Positions 49,969-61,693 of a DNA stretch of 64,000 nt are shown in pieces. The translations under genes were made by a program, and so were the position numbers. The stretch's first letter is position 1, and every line of letters starts with the position of its first letter. Below the pieces are notes generated by a model that saw only the letters and a program-made list of their open reading frames with translations, did not search any database and was not told the DNA's origin. This stretch comes from an uncultured Elusimicrobiales bacterium (GTDB taxonomy: Bacteria > Elusimicrobiota > Elusimicrobia > Elusimicrobiales > Elusimicrobiaceae): assembly GCA_944324645.1 (NCBI GenBank), contig CALUXB010000001.1, positions 186,001 to 250,000 on the forward strand, in the 5' to 3' direction.

Positions 49969-49997
49969 TTGACCCCGCCCTCTAAATAGGGTAAAAT
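49969..49997 (+). promoter_or_regulatory. Promoter of rpsT
   Basis: TTGACC (49969-49974), 17-nt spacer, TAAAAT (49992-49997), with a 37-nt leader that includes a GAGGAAAAG ribosome site. This gene, unlike many neighbours, has a normal leader. Confidence 0.65.
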
Positions 49998-50034
49998 ATA
50001 TACCAAGAGAGATTTTCTCGCGAGGAAAAGTACA

Positions 50035-50346
50035 ATGGCAAAATTGAAAACCGGAAGACATACCGGCGCTTTAAAAGCGCAAAGACAAGCTGAGAAGAGA
50101 ACTTCCCAGAATAAAGGCCTGATGAAAAAAGTGCGCACGGCCACCAAAAAGGTGCTCGCCGCCGTCAAGGCCGAAGCTGCCACCGTGGCGGAAGACTTGA
50201 AAGCCGCCGCTGCCAGCATTGATAAGGCTGCCAAGAAAAAAACCATTCATTGGAAAACCGCCGCGCGCAAAAAATCGCGCTTGGCTAAAGCCGTAAATAA
50301 AGGCAAAAAAGCCCCGGCCAAAAAAGCCGCTGCCAAAGCCAAATAA
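50035..50346 (+). CDS. rpsT: 30S ribosomal protein S20
   Basis: 103 residues, basic and helical, with the S20 features ALKAQRQAEKRTSQNKGLMKK near the N-terminus and AASIDKAAKKKTIHWKTAAR, a variant of the usual G-x-I-H-K-N-x-A-A-R-K-K-S-R-L. A Lys/Ala-rich tail (GKKAPAKKAAAKAK) extends beyond the typical end. It binds 16S rRNA in the body of the small subunit. A strong promoter and terminator flank it as a single-gene unit. Confidence 0.93.
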   Translation: MAKLKTGRHTGALKAQRQAEKRTSQNKGLMKKVRTATKKVLAAVKAEAATVAEDLKAAAASIDKAAKKKTIHWKTAARKKSRLAKAVNKGKKAPAKKAAAKAK

Positions 50347-50364
50347 AACGGCTGTTTTAAATTT

Positions 50365-50397
50365 AAACCCGCGTTCTGCAGAGCGCGGGTTTTTTTA
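50365..50397 (+). terminator. Terminator after rpsT
   Basis: AAACCCGCG, loop, CGCGGGTTTTTTT. Confidence 0.9.
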
Positions 50398-50547
50398 TCT
50401 CATCATTTTGGGTGTGGATTTAGACAATGGAAGGAAAATCCCACCCATACAAAAGGGGGTTTCTTATAAGTAGTTGATGAGGAAAAAATAAAGCAAAAGC
50501 CAAAAAACTCTGGTTGTAAATTTGGGGCTGTTTGTGTTTGGAAACAG

Positions 50548-50582
50548 AAGTATAATTTTTCCTACCGGTAAGTATAATTTTT
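50548..50582 (+). repeat. Short direct repeat upstream of the outer-membrane gene
   Basis: AAGTATAATTTTT occurs at 50548-50560 and 50570-50582, with a third related AAGTATATAAT at 50592-50601 that contains the -10 box. It may be an operator or repeated -10 elements. Confidence 0.4.
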
Positions 50583-50609
50583 AGTCGTAAAAGTATATAA
50601 TATCTGTAT

Positions 50610-51267
50610 ATGAAAAAATTATTTGCTTTTTGGGGCTGTTTTTATTTTTGTGCGGGAGCGTATTTGCCGGCAATTTATCTCATCAGAGCGGCGAATGGAA
50701 TGTGGGCCTGTCCATTAAGAGCAGCACTCCCGGTTTAGGAACGGACTGGGGGGGGAATTTAACGTCAGTGATGATACGGCCCATATTTACCACGATGCCA
50801 AACCTGGAAAAACCAGCATAGGCTACGAGCTGCAGGTGTTTTATTTTTTGACGGAAAACGTGGCGCTGGGCCTTTCGGTTGGAGATGAATATTTTGATTA
50901 TGATATAGCCAGCGGTTTGGAAATGGACGTAGATACCCGCGTGAATAATTATATGCTGGTAGGACGTATTTTTTTGACTCCGCAGAGTAAATATAAACTC
51001 TATATTCCGCTGGGAATAGGATTAGGACACGTAATGTCAGAAATAGATATGTCTCCGGACGAGCTTTTTCATTATACGGGGTTTGCTGGAAACATTGGGA
51101 TAGGAGTGGAACATTTGCTGAGCGAAAGGTGGGGCTTGGCGGCAGAATTGCGCTATAACTACAATAAGTTTCACGATACCCAAATTAATGCGCACGGGCA
51201 TAGAATTTATGTCTATCCCTCATTAAATTACATTTCTTTGTCTATTCGGCCGGACTGGCGTTTTTAA
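50610..51267 (+). pseudogene. Outer-membrane beta-barrel protein broken by two homopolymer frameshifts
   Basis: An intact product of ~219 residues can be rebuilt only by two frame changes. The ATG at 50610 opens MKKLFAF; adding one T in the T5 tract at 50626-50630 continues as a signal peptide (GLFLFLCGSVFAG). The second break is the G8 tract at 50748-50755; with nine G the frame enters EFNVSDDTAHIYHDAKPGK and runs through GLGHVMSEIDMSPDELFHYT to the end SIRPDWRF. The sequence has small-barrel features (OmpW/Ail-like strands, terminal F). Either it is decayed, or the tracts switch expression on and off, or they are sequencing errors. TATAAT lies 8 nt before the ATG. A bidirectional terminator follows. 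Confidence 0.7.
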
Positions 51268-51278
51268 ACAAAGCAAAT

Positions 51279-51315
51279 AAAAAAGAGCTCCTGGCTTAAC
51301 AGGAGCTCTTTTTTT
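51279..51315. terminator. Bidirectional terminator
   Basis: AAAAAAGAGCTCCT, loop, AGGAGCTCTTTTTTT between the outer-membrane gene and holA. Confidence 0.9.
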
Positions 51316-51329
51316 GTTATATATTAGAT

Positions 51330-52343
51330 CTATTTCCCGGAAAACAGCGTAAGCAACACCCCTTTAATGGTGGTTTTTGGGTCGGAAGAAGTAGAGGTTT
51401 TAAACGCTTTATCCGCCTCAATAATGCGGTCTAATGTTTTAAGGAACACTTCTTCAGAAGGGAAATGGCGTGCATTGTTGATTAAACTGCTTTCCCAAAA
51501 CATCAGCCCCGCCGCGCGGGTAATTTCCGCCGGAGCCATACCGGCGTTGACCATCCGTTTAATGCGCGCCATTTTGAGCACCGGATAAGAAATTTTGCCC
51601 AACACACCCACCGGGTCTTCGCCGCTGTCTAAGAGTTTATCGGTCAAAGCCAGGGCTTTGTCTTTATTTAAATATTGCACCGCGTTAGAGAGAGCAAAAG
51701 GGTTTTCTTCTTTAGAAAAACCTATCCCGGCCAATACATCTTCTTTAGAAATGTTTTTGTCTTCCCTATCAGCGGTATAAAGAGCCAGTTTTTCTATTTC
51801 CTGTGCTAGGGCATTCAAGTCCCCTCCGACGGCTTCACACAGTGTTTCCACCGCGTCAAATGTGGCGCTGAGGCCTTGTTCTTTGAGGCGGTTTTTAATC
51901 CACATTGCCAGCTCTTCGTGTTTCAGTTCATCAAAATTGGCCAACTGCCCGTGCTCTGTGGCGGCGGCGGAGAGGGCTTTTTCCGTTTTAAATTTTTTGC
52001 TGTCGTCGTGCGTTAAAATAAGTACGGTGGTGTCTAACGGGTTTTCCAAATAGCGTATCAGGGCCTCTTTGGGGTCTTTGCGCAGTTTTTCAATGCCGGT
52101 CAAAATAACCAGGCGGCGGTCTGAAAATACCGGCGCGGTATTAGCCAAGATGAGTGCTTCGCCCAGGTCTGCTTTGTCTGCAGAAGAAGAATAGATATTA
52201 AAATCGTCCGGGTGGACGGCGGCGGTAATCTGGCGGATAATTTCCTGCTTGCGAAACAAATCTTCCCCCGTCAATAAATAGACGGGGGAAATATCGTTTT
52301 TTGCAATAGCTTGTGCCAGTTTGGCGGCGGTGGTTTTGGGCAT
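51330..52343 (-). CDS. holA: DNA polymerase III delta subunit
   Basis: 337 residues, normal length. Features of the clamp-loader delta wrench: PVYLLTGEDLFRKQEIIRQI at the N-terminus, FSDRRLVILTGIEKL near residue 75, AVGGDLNALAQEIEKLALY near residue 167, and the C-terminal collar helices. It opens the beta clamp during replication. The start codon shares one base with the lptE stop codon; leuS-lptE-holA is a common arrangement in Gram-negative bacteria, supporting both calls. Confidence 0.92.
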   Translation of the reverse strand: MPKTTAAKLAQAIAKNDISPVYLLTGEDLFRKQEIIRQITAAVHPDDFNIYSSSADKADLGEALILANTAPVFSDRRLVILTGIEKLRKDPKEALIRYLENPLDTTVLILTHDDSKKFKTEKALSAAATEHGQLANFDELKHEELAMWIKNRLKEQGLSATFDAVETLCEAVGGDLNALAQEIEKLALYTADREDKNISKEDVLAGIGFSKEENPFALSNAVQYLNKDKALALTDKLLDSGEDPVGVLGKISYPVLKMARIKRMVNAGMAPAEITRAAGLMFWESSLINNARHFPSEEVFLKTLDRIIEADKAFKTSTSSDPKTTIKGVLLTLFSGK

Positions 52344-52924
52344 TATTGGGTAATGGTAGTATATTCGGGGTTTTGCATAACTTTCTTTTTGTTTTCGCTC
52401 ATTACAGAGCCAAACCCGTCCACCGTGCGTTTGACAATGTCTTTAGAAAGTTTTTGCCACACGCGTTCGCGTGCCTGCTGTTCGGTCAGCCCGCCGGGCA
52501 GCGTGGAGGCAGAATAAGTCTGCGTACCTAAAAAGGCCGGCTCACGCCAAACGGGAGTATTGGTAGATTTATCCATCAGCACTACGTCCAGCCAAACATC
52601 CATTTTATACACAGTAGGGATTAACTGGCTGTCGTATTGTACAGGCACATTTAAGTAGCGGGTAATAGTGGTGACGATGACGCCTTCGGCCCCGTTGTCC
52701 TCGCTGACGATTTGGTAGCTGCCGTTTTTGAGAAATTCATCATACAAGGCCAAATACAGTTTATCTTCCATAGCGAAGATTTCAGTCTTGTTGAGAATAG
52801 GCCGCACCGCAATTTTTTTGATGTGCTGGGGCATAATTTGAGCCTGGGGTTTATAATAAGCCCCTTCCGTGCCGCAAGCCAGCGTTAGCAGTGCGCAAAA
52901 AGCGGGCAGAAGTAGTTTTTTCAT
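52343..52924 (-). CDS. lptE: LptE-like LPS-assembly lipoprotein
   Basis: 193 residues. Lipoprotein signal peptide with lipobox LTLAC at residue ~17. The mature part begins YYKPQAQIMPQHIKKIAVRPILNKT, has a VIVTTITRYLNVPVQYD strand region and ends in a charged helix. The sequence itself is only loosely LptE-like, but the position between leuS and holA is the classic one. LptE plugs the LptD barrel that inserts lipopolysaccharide into the outer membrane; lptD is not in the window. leuS ends 9 bases upstream. Confidence 0.75.
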   Translation of the reverse strand: MKKLLLPAFCALLTLACGTEGAYYKPQAQIMPQHIKKIAVRPILNKTEIFAMEDKLYLALYDEFLKNGSYQIVSEDNGAEGVIVTTITRYLNVPVQYDSQLIPTVYKMDVWLDVVLMDKSTNTPVWREPAFLGTQTYSASTLPGGLTEQQARERVWQKLSKDIVKRTVDGFGSVMSENKKKVMQNPEYTTITQ

Positions 52925-52933
52925 AGCGTCTCC

Positions 52934-55447
52934 TTACTTTTTCGGCGCGGCGATAATGCTGATAATGCGGGCCGGCACGACGATAATTTTCTTGATTTTC
53001 ATTTCTTCTAAATTGCGCTGTATTTTTTCTGAGGCCAAGGCCGCCTTTTCCATTTCTTCTTTAGACGCGCTGGCGGATATTTTGATGCGGTCGCGCACTT
53101 TGCCGTTGACCTGCACCGCCACTTCCACGGTTTCCTGGGAAATCAGGTCCGCATCGGCTTTGGGCCAGGGCTGTTTAACTAGAAAGCCGCTGTGCCCGCT
53201 GGTCTGCCAGATTTCTTCGGTAATATGCGGGGCAAACGGGTGTAGCAACTTGAGGAAGGTATCAAAAGTATCCTGGCTGATGGTTTCCAGTTTGCTGATT
53301 TCATTAAACATCACCATCAGCGAAGAAATAGCCGTATTGAAGTGGAAAGTTTCTATATCTTCGGTCACTTTGGCTATGGTTTTGTTCTTTAAAATCTCAA
53401 TTTCCTTGGGGTTGCTGGCGGTGGTGAGTTTGACCGACTCATTCCACGCCATAATGCGCCGCAAGAAACGGGCAATGCCTTCAATGCCTTTCATATCCCA
53501 GGGTTTGCTGGCCTCAAAGGGGCCCATAAACATTTCATACATACGGAACGCATCGGCCCCGTATTGGGAGAGAATGTCATCGGGATTGATGACGTTCTTC
53601 TTAGACTTAGACATCTTTTCCACCATAGGGGAAAGCTCTTCCCCGGTGGCTTTTAAGAAGGCTTTGCCGTCTTTAAAATCTATTTCTTCATAGCCGTGGT
53701 AAGCGCCCATTTTGTCGCGGTAAGAGAAAGCCAAAATCATACCTTGGTGGCGCAGCTTTTGGAAAGGCTCTTTGGTGTGCACTACGCCCAAATCATAAAG
53801 CACCTTGTGCCAAAAGCGCGCATAAAGCAGGTGCAGCACGGCGTGCTCGGCTCCGCCAATGTAGCAATCCACCGGGCCGTAGGCCTTTTCAATTTCCGGG
53901 TCCACTAAGGCTTGGTTATTGTGCGGGTCCATATAGCGCAAATAATACCAGCAGGAGCCGGCCCATTGCGGCATTGTGTTAGTTTCCCGTTTGGCCGGGC
54001 CGCCGCATTTAGGGCAGGTGGTTTGGAGCCACTCGGTAGCGTTTGCCAATGGGGATTCGCCAGTGCCGGACGGCTCAAAATTTTTCATATCGGGCAGTTT
54101 CAGCGGCAGCTGGTCCTCCGGCAGAGGCACGACACCGCATTTTTCGCAATGCACCAGAGGAATAGGTTCGCCCCAGTAGCGCTGGCGGGCAAACACCCAG
54201 TCGCGCAGCTTATAGGTGGTCTTGCCTTGGCCGAGGCCTTTTTCTTTAAGCCACTCAATCATCTTGGCTTTAGACTCGCGCACGCGCAGCCCGTCCAAGA
54301 AGCCGGAGTTTATCAACTCTCCGTCCCCGGTAAAGGCGGCCTCTTTGACGCCTTGTTCGGACTTAATCACTTCTATGATTTCCAAGCCGAATTTTTTGGC
54401 AAAGGCATAGTCGCGCTCATCGTGCGCGGGCACTGCCATAATGGCGCCGGTGCCATAGCCCATTAACACATAATCTGAGGTCCAAATGGGAATTTTTTTG
54501 CCGTTGACCGGGTTAATGGCGTATGCGCCGGTAAATACGCCGGTTTTGTCTTTATTTAAATCGGCGCGTTCCAAATCGCTCTTAGAAGCGGCCTGTGCCT
54601 GATAGTCGGCCACGGCTTGTTTTTGCTTTTGCGTCACAATACGCTGCAAAATGGGGTGCTCCGGCGAGACGACCATATACGTCGCGCCGAAAAGAGTGTC
54701 CGGACGGGTGGTAAATACGGTCAATTTGTCTTTAGTGCCGTCCACTTGGAAAATTACCTCCGCCCCTTTGCTCTTGCCAATCCAGTTTTTCTGCATCAGC
54801 AGGGTGCTTTCGGGCCAGTCCAGCCCGTCCAAATCTTCCAGCAGGCGCTCTGCATAAGCGGTGATTTTCAAAATCCACTGGCGCAGTTTTTTGCGTTCAA
54901 TGGTGTGGCCGCAGCGTTCGCATTTGCCGTTGAACACTTCTTCGTTGGCAAGGCCCGTTTTGCAGGAGGGACACCAGTTTATAGGTACGGTGGATTCATA
55001 CGCCAGCCCTTTTTTAAATAATTGCAAGAAAATCCACTGCGTCCATTTATAATAGTTGGGATCGGTGGTGTTGATTTCCCGGTTCCAGTCGTAGGCTAAG
55101 CCCAAGGATTTAATCTGGCGGCGGAAATTATCCACATTTTTTTGCGTGGTAATAGCTGGGTGAATGCCCGTGGCGATGGCGTAGTTTTCCGCCGGCAGGC
55201 CAAAGGCGTCCCAGCCCATAGGGTGGAGTACGTCAAATCCGTTCATTAGTTTAAAGCGCGTTAGTATGTCGGAAGCGGTGTAGCCTTCAGGGTGGCCTAC
55301 GTGCAGACCCGCTCCGGACGGGTAAGGAAACATGTCCAAGCAATAGAATTTTTTGCCTTTGGGCATGCGGGGGCTGGCAAAGAGGTTTTCTTTTTCCCAG
55401 CGCGCTTGTTGTTTTTTATCAATGTCTTGGATGTTATCGGTACTCAT
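52934..55447 (-). CDS. leuS: Leucyl-tRNA synthetase
   Basis: 837 residues. HIGH motif as [16 protein letters not shown] near residue 48; zinc-binding [22 protein letters not shown]; editing domain with [20 protein letters not shown]; second zinc-like module [12 protein letters not shown] and [13 protein letters not shown] as [16 protein letters not shown] near residue 613; anticodon-binding and C-terminal domains to the end. It charges tRNA-Leu. TAGAAT lies exactly 6 nt before the ATG with no ribosome site, so the lead gene of this operon is probably leaderless. Confidence 0.97.
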   Translation of the reverse strand: MSTDNIQDIDKKQQARWEKENLFASPRMPKGKKFYCLDMFPYPSGAGLHVGHPEGYTASDILTRFKLMNGFDVLHPMGWDAFGLPAENYAIATGIHPAITTQKNVDNFRRQIKSLGLAYDWNREINTTDPNYYKWTQWIFLQLFKKGLAYESTVPINWCPSCKTGLANEEVFNGKCERCGHTIERKKLRQWILKITAYAERLLEDLDGLDWPESTLLMQKNWIGKSKGAEVIFQVDGTKDKLTVFTTRPDTLFGATYMVVSPEHPILQRIVTQKQKQAVADYQAQAASKSDLERADLNKDKTGVFTGAYAINPVNGKKIPIWTSDYVLMGYGTGAIMAVPAHDERDYAFAKKFGLEIIEVIKSEQGVKEAAFTGDGELINSGFLDGLRVRESKAKMIEWLKEKGLGQGKTTYKLRDWVFARQRYWGEPIPLVHCEKCGVVPLPEDQLPLKLPDMKNFEPSGTGESPLANATEWLQTTCPKCGGPAKRETNTMPQWAGSCWYYLRYMDPHNNQALVDPEIEKAYGPVDCYIGGAEHAVLHLLYARFWHKVLYDLGVVHTKEPFQKLRHQGMILAFSYRDKMGAYHGYEEIDFKDGKAFLKATGEELSPMVEKMSKSKKNVINPDDILSQYGADAFRMYEMFMGPFEASKPWDMKGIEGIARFLRRIMAWNESVKLTTASNPKEIEILKNKTIAKVTEDIETFHFNTAISSLMVMFNEISKLETISQDTFDTFLKLLHPFAPHITEEIWQTSGHSGFLVKQPWPKADADLISQETVEVAVQVNGKVRDRIKISASASKEEMEKAALASEKIQRNLEEMKIKKIIVVPARIISIIAAPKK

Positions 55448-55579
55448 AGGTTTATTCTAACAATTTTCAAGGCAAAAAATAAGCCCCCCGGCCGCTATTT
55501 CCCATCTGTCTTTATAGACCAAGGCGGCAGCTTTTATGTATGATGAGTATGTCTGATGGAAAACAGTTTAGGAGAAAGT

Positions 55580-56173
55580 ATGCTTAAAACCGCTTTAACA
55601 AAATTATATAGGGATAAATGGTCCCTTTCGGCTGTTGCGGTGGCGGGGGGGATTTGCAGCGTTTTAATTTCTTGGACCCCGCAGGTAATTGAATTTTCTA
55701 CACGCGCAGTCTTTTATGTTTTATTGTTGGTGTTAGGTATTATTTTTGTATATTTTCGTAATATACTGCCGCTGCGCATTTACCAAAAAGAGCCGCTAGG
55801 CGCTGTGGTGTGGCAATATGCCGGGTGCTGGCTGATTGGTGAAAGTTTGTTTGTCTATACAAAGGTTTTTGTGCTTGAAAATAATATGTTCCCCGTTTCT
55901 ATTGCTTTGAATCTTATTACGGAGGTTTTGTTTTGGGGCTTTGTATATGCCGTTGCACATAAAAAAAGCTTGTGGCAGGGGCTTGGGCAGATGTGCAGCC
56001 GCCATATACTTAAATTGCTTGCTCTGGTGGCGGTGGTTAGGGCGGCATTATGGTTGGGGCGCTTAATGAATATTTTCCCCCCTTTTGGTTTTGTGTCTGC
56101 CTTGTGGGCGGAGGTGGTTTATATTGTAGCGGTGTATTTAGCTATGCCTTGGCTGGGGCCCAAAGAGAATTAA
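55580..56173 (+). CDS. Unknown integral membrane protein
   Basis: 197 residues from the ATG at 55580, which has the ribosome site AGGAGAAAG. Six hydrophobic segments are visible, for example SAVAVAGGICSVLISW, AVFYVLLLVLGIIFVYF, AVVWQYAGCWLIGESLFVY, ALNLITEVLFWGFVYAVA, LLALVAVVRAALWLG and VVYIVAVYLAMPWLG. No family signature is recognised. Conserved-looking charged residues are few (KLYRDKW, HKKSLWQ). It stands between leuS and the Xer recombinase and converges with the latter. Function unknown. Confidence 0.65.
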   Translation: MLKTALTKLYRDKWSLSAVAVAGGICSVLISWTPQVIEFSTRAVFYVLLLVLGIIFVYFRNILPLRIYQKEPLGAVVWQYAGCWLIGESLFVYTKVFVLENNMFPVSIALNLITEVLFWGFVYAVAHKKSLWQGLGQMCSRHILKLLALVAVVRAALWLGRLMNIFPPFGFVSALWAEVVYIVAVYLAMPWLGPKEN

Positions 56174-56204
56174 AGTAAAAGCGCTTGTTTATTGCCACCT
56201 GCAT

Positions 56205-57095
56205 TTAGCCGTGCGGGTGGAATTTTTTGTGTTTTTCTTTTAAATCGCTTACATCTAAATGGGTGTAAATTTGCGTGGTGGTCAAATTGGCGTGGCCCAG
56301 CATTTCCTGCAAACTGCGCAGGTCCGCCCCGCCCTGCAGCAGGTGGCTGGCAAACGTATGGCGGAACAAATGCGGGTGCAGCGGCTGGGAAATGCCGGCC
56401 TTGCGGCCCAGCGCGGCCAAGTCTTTCCACACGCTTTGGCGGCTGATTTTTTTGCCGGCGCGGTTTAAGAACAGCTCAGAGCCCACATCGCTTTTGCTGG
56501 CAAAGTGCGCTTCACGCACGGAAAGGTAGTATTTTAAACGCTGGCAGCAAGCCGGATGCAGCGGCACGAAGCGCTGTTTGCCCCCTTTGCCAAAGGCCAG
56601 CACCCACCCTTCATTGACATCTACATTTTCCAGCTGCAGGTTAATAAGCTCACTCACTCGCAGGCCGGCGGCGTATAACAGCTCCACAATGGTCAGTGTG
56701 CGCACCTCGTCAAATTTTTCGGCAGGGTATGAAAGCAGACGTTCCATTTCTTGGCGGGAAAGTTGCTCCGGCATACGCTGGGGCAACTTGGGGGATTTGA
56801 GAAAACGGGTGGGGTCTTCTTTAATTTGCCCTTCCAAAAGCAGAAATTTGTAAAAGCATTTGACCGCTTCCAGTTTGCGAAACACGCTGGCGGCGGAGAG
56901 CTTCTCTATCACGCGCAGCTGATAGGTGTATTGGTCTAAAAAAGCCGGTTCTATGGCGGCGGGGGCTTTTTCGGCAACGGCGCAGTATTCCAGGTAGTGA
57001 GCCACGTCCGATACATACGCCGCCAGCGTGTTGGGGCTGAGCTGGCGTTCAAAAGAGAGGTGGCTTTTAAAATCCTGAAATAAGGCTTCGTTCAT
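56205..57095 (-). CDS. xerD: Tyrosine recombinase of XerC/XerD type
   Basis: 296 residues, standard Xer length. The N-terminal SAM-like domain is FKSHLSFERQLSPNTLAAYVSD. The catalytic residues are all present: Arg in YAAGLRVSELINL, Lys in AFGKGGKQRFVPL, His-x-x-Arg in HPHLFRHTFASHLLQ, His in QEMLGHANLTTTQIY and the nucleophilic Tyr in the same segment (near residue 278). It would resolve chromosome dimers at dif. No dif site or integron-like array is apparent next to it. XerC and XerD cannot be told apart with certainty. The start was set at the ATG at 57095. Confidence 0.9.
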   Translation of the reverse strand: MNEALFQDFKSHLSFERQLSPNTLAAYVSDVAHYLEYCAVAEKAPAAIEPAFLDQYTYQLRVIEKLSAASVFRKLEAVKCFYKFLLLEGQIKEDPTRFLKSPKLPQRMPEQLSRQEMERLLSYPAEKFDEVRTLTIVELLYAAGLRVSELINLQLENVDVNEGWVLAFGKGGKQRFVPLHPACCQRLKYYLSVREAHFASKSDVGSELFLNRAGKKISRQSVWKDLAALGRKAGISQPLHPHLFRHTFASHLLQGGADLRSLQEMLGHANLTTTQIYTHLDVSDLKEKHKKFHPHG

Positions 57096-57274
57096 AATCA
57101 AAGGCTGCTTGGCTGACTTTTAGCAGCTCAAGTTAACATAATATTACATTATAAATATTTTTTTGCGTCTGGGCAGTGCGGCGGGAGTTTGAAAGGAGTT
57201 ACTGAAAAATCACCCCGTTTGAATGAAGAAAAGGGGGCCAATAGCTGTGTGTAGGGCGAGAGAGCCAGAAGGCC

Positions 57275-57326
57275 TTGTATTGTTTTTTTTTTTTGATAAA
57301 TTTTGCTTGTATGCAAAATTTATCAA
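57275..57326 (+). repeat. Pilin start cassette, copy 5 (ATG out of frame)
   Basis: TTGTAT (57275-57280), T12, left arm 57293-57305, spacer CTTGTATG, right arm 57314-57326. TTGTAT to TAAATT is 16 nt. The spacer ATG (57311) has shifted and is out of frame with the pilin. Confidence 0.8.
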
Positions 57327-57358
57327 AAAAGAGGGCAAAGTATGGAAAAACGTTTTAA
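57311..57358 (+). CDS. Possible leader peptide ahead of pilin 5
   Basis: 15 codons from the spacer ATG (MQNLSKKRAKYGKTF, then TAA), overlapping the pilin 5 start codon in another frame. It could couple translation or be incidental. No ribosome site. Confidence 0.3.
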   Translation: MQNLSKKRAKYGKTF

Positions 57359-57836
57359 AAGGCAATTAGGCGGCTTTACGCTGATAGAGCTTTTGGTGGT
57401 GGTGCTGATTATTGGCATATTATCGGCTATTGCCTTACCGCAATATGAAAAAGCCGTGGAGAAAAGCCGCGCGGCCGAAGCAATCGTTACGTTAAAAGCA
57501 TTGCGGGATGCACAAACTGCGTGTTTTTTAGAAAGGAGTTATGGAGATCCTGCTTGTATGCAAGGAGATAATGACGACAACAATTTGTTTGATTATGTCG
57601 ATTTAAATATCGGCGATCAAACCCAGATGTGTGATTATGGAGCTACGGCCGGCCCTGCCAACAAGAATTTTGAATATTGGCTTGATGGACAATATATCAT
57701 GGCTGTTAGAAGGCCTTGTGATAAATATACCTTAGAAACGACTGCCTATCAAAGTAATTATGAAGACCAATCTGTTAACAATATTACTTGTAGTAATAAT
57801 GATACGAAGGATTGGTGCAAAATATTGGGACTGTAA
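57342..57836 (+). CDS. Type IV pilin-like protein 5
   Basis: 164 residues from the ATG at 57342, chosen because GAGGG lies 6-7 nt upstream and the cassette ATG is in another frame. An in-frame TTG inside the left arm is the only way to read the usual KIYQK leader and is a weaker start. Leader MEKRFKRQLGG|FTLIELLVVVLIIGILSAIALPQYEKAV with Glu5. The C-terminal part has about six cysteines (TACFL, PACMQ, QMCDY, RPCDK, ITCSN, DWCKI). Single-gene unit closed by a terminator. Confidence 0.88.
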   Translation: MEKRFKRQLGGFTLIELLVVVLIIGILSAIALPQYEKAVEKSRAAEAIVTLKALRDAQTACFLERSYGDPACMQGDNDDNNLFDYVDLNIGDQTQMCDYGATAGPANKNFEYWLDGQYIMAVRRPCDKYTLETTAYQSNYEDQSVNNITCSNNDTKDWCKILGL

Positions 57837-57870
57837 GGAACCAAGGGTTGCTAGTTTAAGAAGGGTCAAC

Positions 57871-57902
57871 AAAACACCCCGCTTTCGGCGGGGTGTTTTT
57901 TA
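57871..57902. terminator. Bidirectional terminator between pilin 5 and recA
   Basis: AAAACACCCCGC, loop TTTC, GCGGGGTGTTTTTT. Confidence 0.9.
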
Positions 57903-57912
57903 TGGCGTAAAA

Positions 57913-58977
57913 CTATTTCTTAACAGTTTTCTTTTCGGCTTTGGCGTCGGCCGGTTTTTCTTCGGCTTCGGCTTTGCCGCCGTTGTAATGGTGGCCTAAA
58001 TATTTGACGTAGAGCTTGTCTTCTATTTCAGCCGCCAGCTGCGGGTTATCCTTTAAATACTGGCGGGCGTTTTCTGCCCCCTGGCCCAGCTTTTCATCTC
58101 CATAGAGGAACCAGCTGCCGCTTTTTTCCAAAATGCCCGACTCTACCCCTTTATCAAGCAGGCACGCCTCGCGGGAAATGCCTTCCCCGTGCAGCATCGT
58201 AAATTCGGCCTGGCGGTACGGGGGCGCCACTTTGTTCTTGGTCACTTTGGCGCGCACGCGGGTGCCGATGATTTCGTCGCCTTTTTTGAGGTTTTCAATG
58301 CGGCGCACATCAATGCGCACCGACGAGTAAAATTTCAAGGCCAGCCCGCCCGGGGTGGTTTCGGGGTTGCCAAACATCACGCCGATTTTTTGGCGCAGCT
58401 GGTTGATGAAAATAATGCTCGTTTTGGTTTTGTTTAAAATACTGGTCAGTTTGCGCAGGGCTTGGCTCATCAGACGGGCCTGCAGACCGACGTGCGCGTC
58501 GCCCATTTCGCCTTCAATTTCGGCTTTAGGCACCAGGGCGGCTACGGAGTCAATAATAATCAAATCCACCGCGCCGGAGCGCACCAGTTTTTCGGCAATT
58601 TCCAGGGCTTGCTCGCCGGAGTCCGGCTGGGAAATGAGCAGCTCGTCCACATTAACCCCGATAGAGGACGCATACACCGGGTCCAATGCGTGTTCGGCGT
58701 CAATAAACGCCACCACGCCGCCGTTTTTCTGCGCTTGCGCCGCCACGTGCAGGGAAAGGGTGGTTTTGCCGCCGGCTTCGGGACCGTAAATTTCAATCAC
58801 GCGCCCGCGGGGAATGCCGCCCACGCCCAAGGCTAGGTCCAAAGACAAAGCCCCGGTGGGGATAGCGTCCACTTTTTTTACGTTGGCGCTGCCCAGGGTG
58901 GTAATGGCTTCTTTGCCAAAAGCCTTTTCAATTTGTCCCAGGGCCAAATCCAATGCTTTTTGTTTATTTGCGTCCAT
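57913..58977 (-). CDS. recA: RecA recombinase
   Basis: 354 residues from the ATG at 58977, which has the ribosome site GGAGG; a longer upstream frame is rejected. Walker [16 protein letters not shown] near residue 66 (usually GPESSGKTT), Walker [14 protein letters not shown], the L1 region [21 protein letters not shown], and L2 [20 protein letters not shown]. The C-terminal tail is Ala/Lys-rich ([12 protein letters not shown]) rather than acidic, which is unusual and could change its self-inhibition. It catalyses strand exchange and activates LexA-like cleavage. It lies 24 bases behind clpC in the same transcript. Confidence 0.97.
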   Translation of the reverse strand: MDANKQKALDLALGQIEKAFGKEAITTLGSANVKKVDAIPTGALSLDLALGVGGIPRGRVIEIYGPEAGGKTTLSLHVAAQAQKNGGVVAFIDAEHALDPVYASSIGVNVDELLISQPDSGEQALEIAEKLVRSGAVDLIIIDSVAALVPKAEIEGEMGDAHVGLQARLMSQALRKLTSILNKTKTSIIFINQLRQKIGVMFGNPETTPGGLALKFYSSVRIDVRRIENLKKGDEIIGTRVRAKVTKNKVAPPYRQAEFTMLHGEGISREACLLDKGVESGILEKSGSWFLYGDEKLGQGAENARQYLKDNPQLAAEIEDKLYVKYLGHHYNGGKAEAEEKPADAKAEKKTVKK

Positions 58978-59001
58978 ATTTCCTCCAAGATATAAAACCA
59001 A

Positions 59002-61542
<2,541 letters not shown>

Positions 61543-61641
61543 CTAAAAACCCCTCATAAAATAGTACCTATATTATATAAAATGCAACCTGGCTGTGAAT
61601 AAGTCTGTAAGAAATACGAGGCGGTGGCATTTGCAAAGGGC

Positions 61642-61693
61642 TTGCATTGTTTTTTTTTTTTGATAAATTTTGCGTATGAGCAAAATTTATCAA
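61642..61693 (+). repeat. Pilin start cassette, copy 6
   Basis: TTGCAT (61642-61647), T12, left arm 61660-61672, spacer CGTATGAG with ATG at 61676, right arm 61681-61693. TTGCAT to TAAATT is 16 nt and TAAATT to ATG is 6 nt. Identical to copy 2 from AAAGGG through the left arm. Confidence 0.8.

Noticed and set aside
56205..57095. Xer recombinase as part of an integron or phage
   Set aside because: No attC-like array, cassette genes or phage genes are adjacent; it fits a chromosomal XerC/D.
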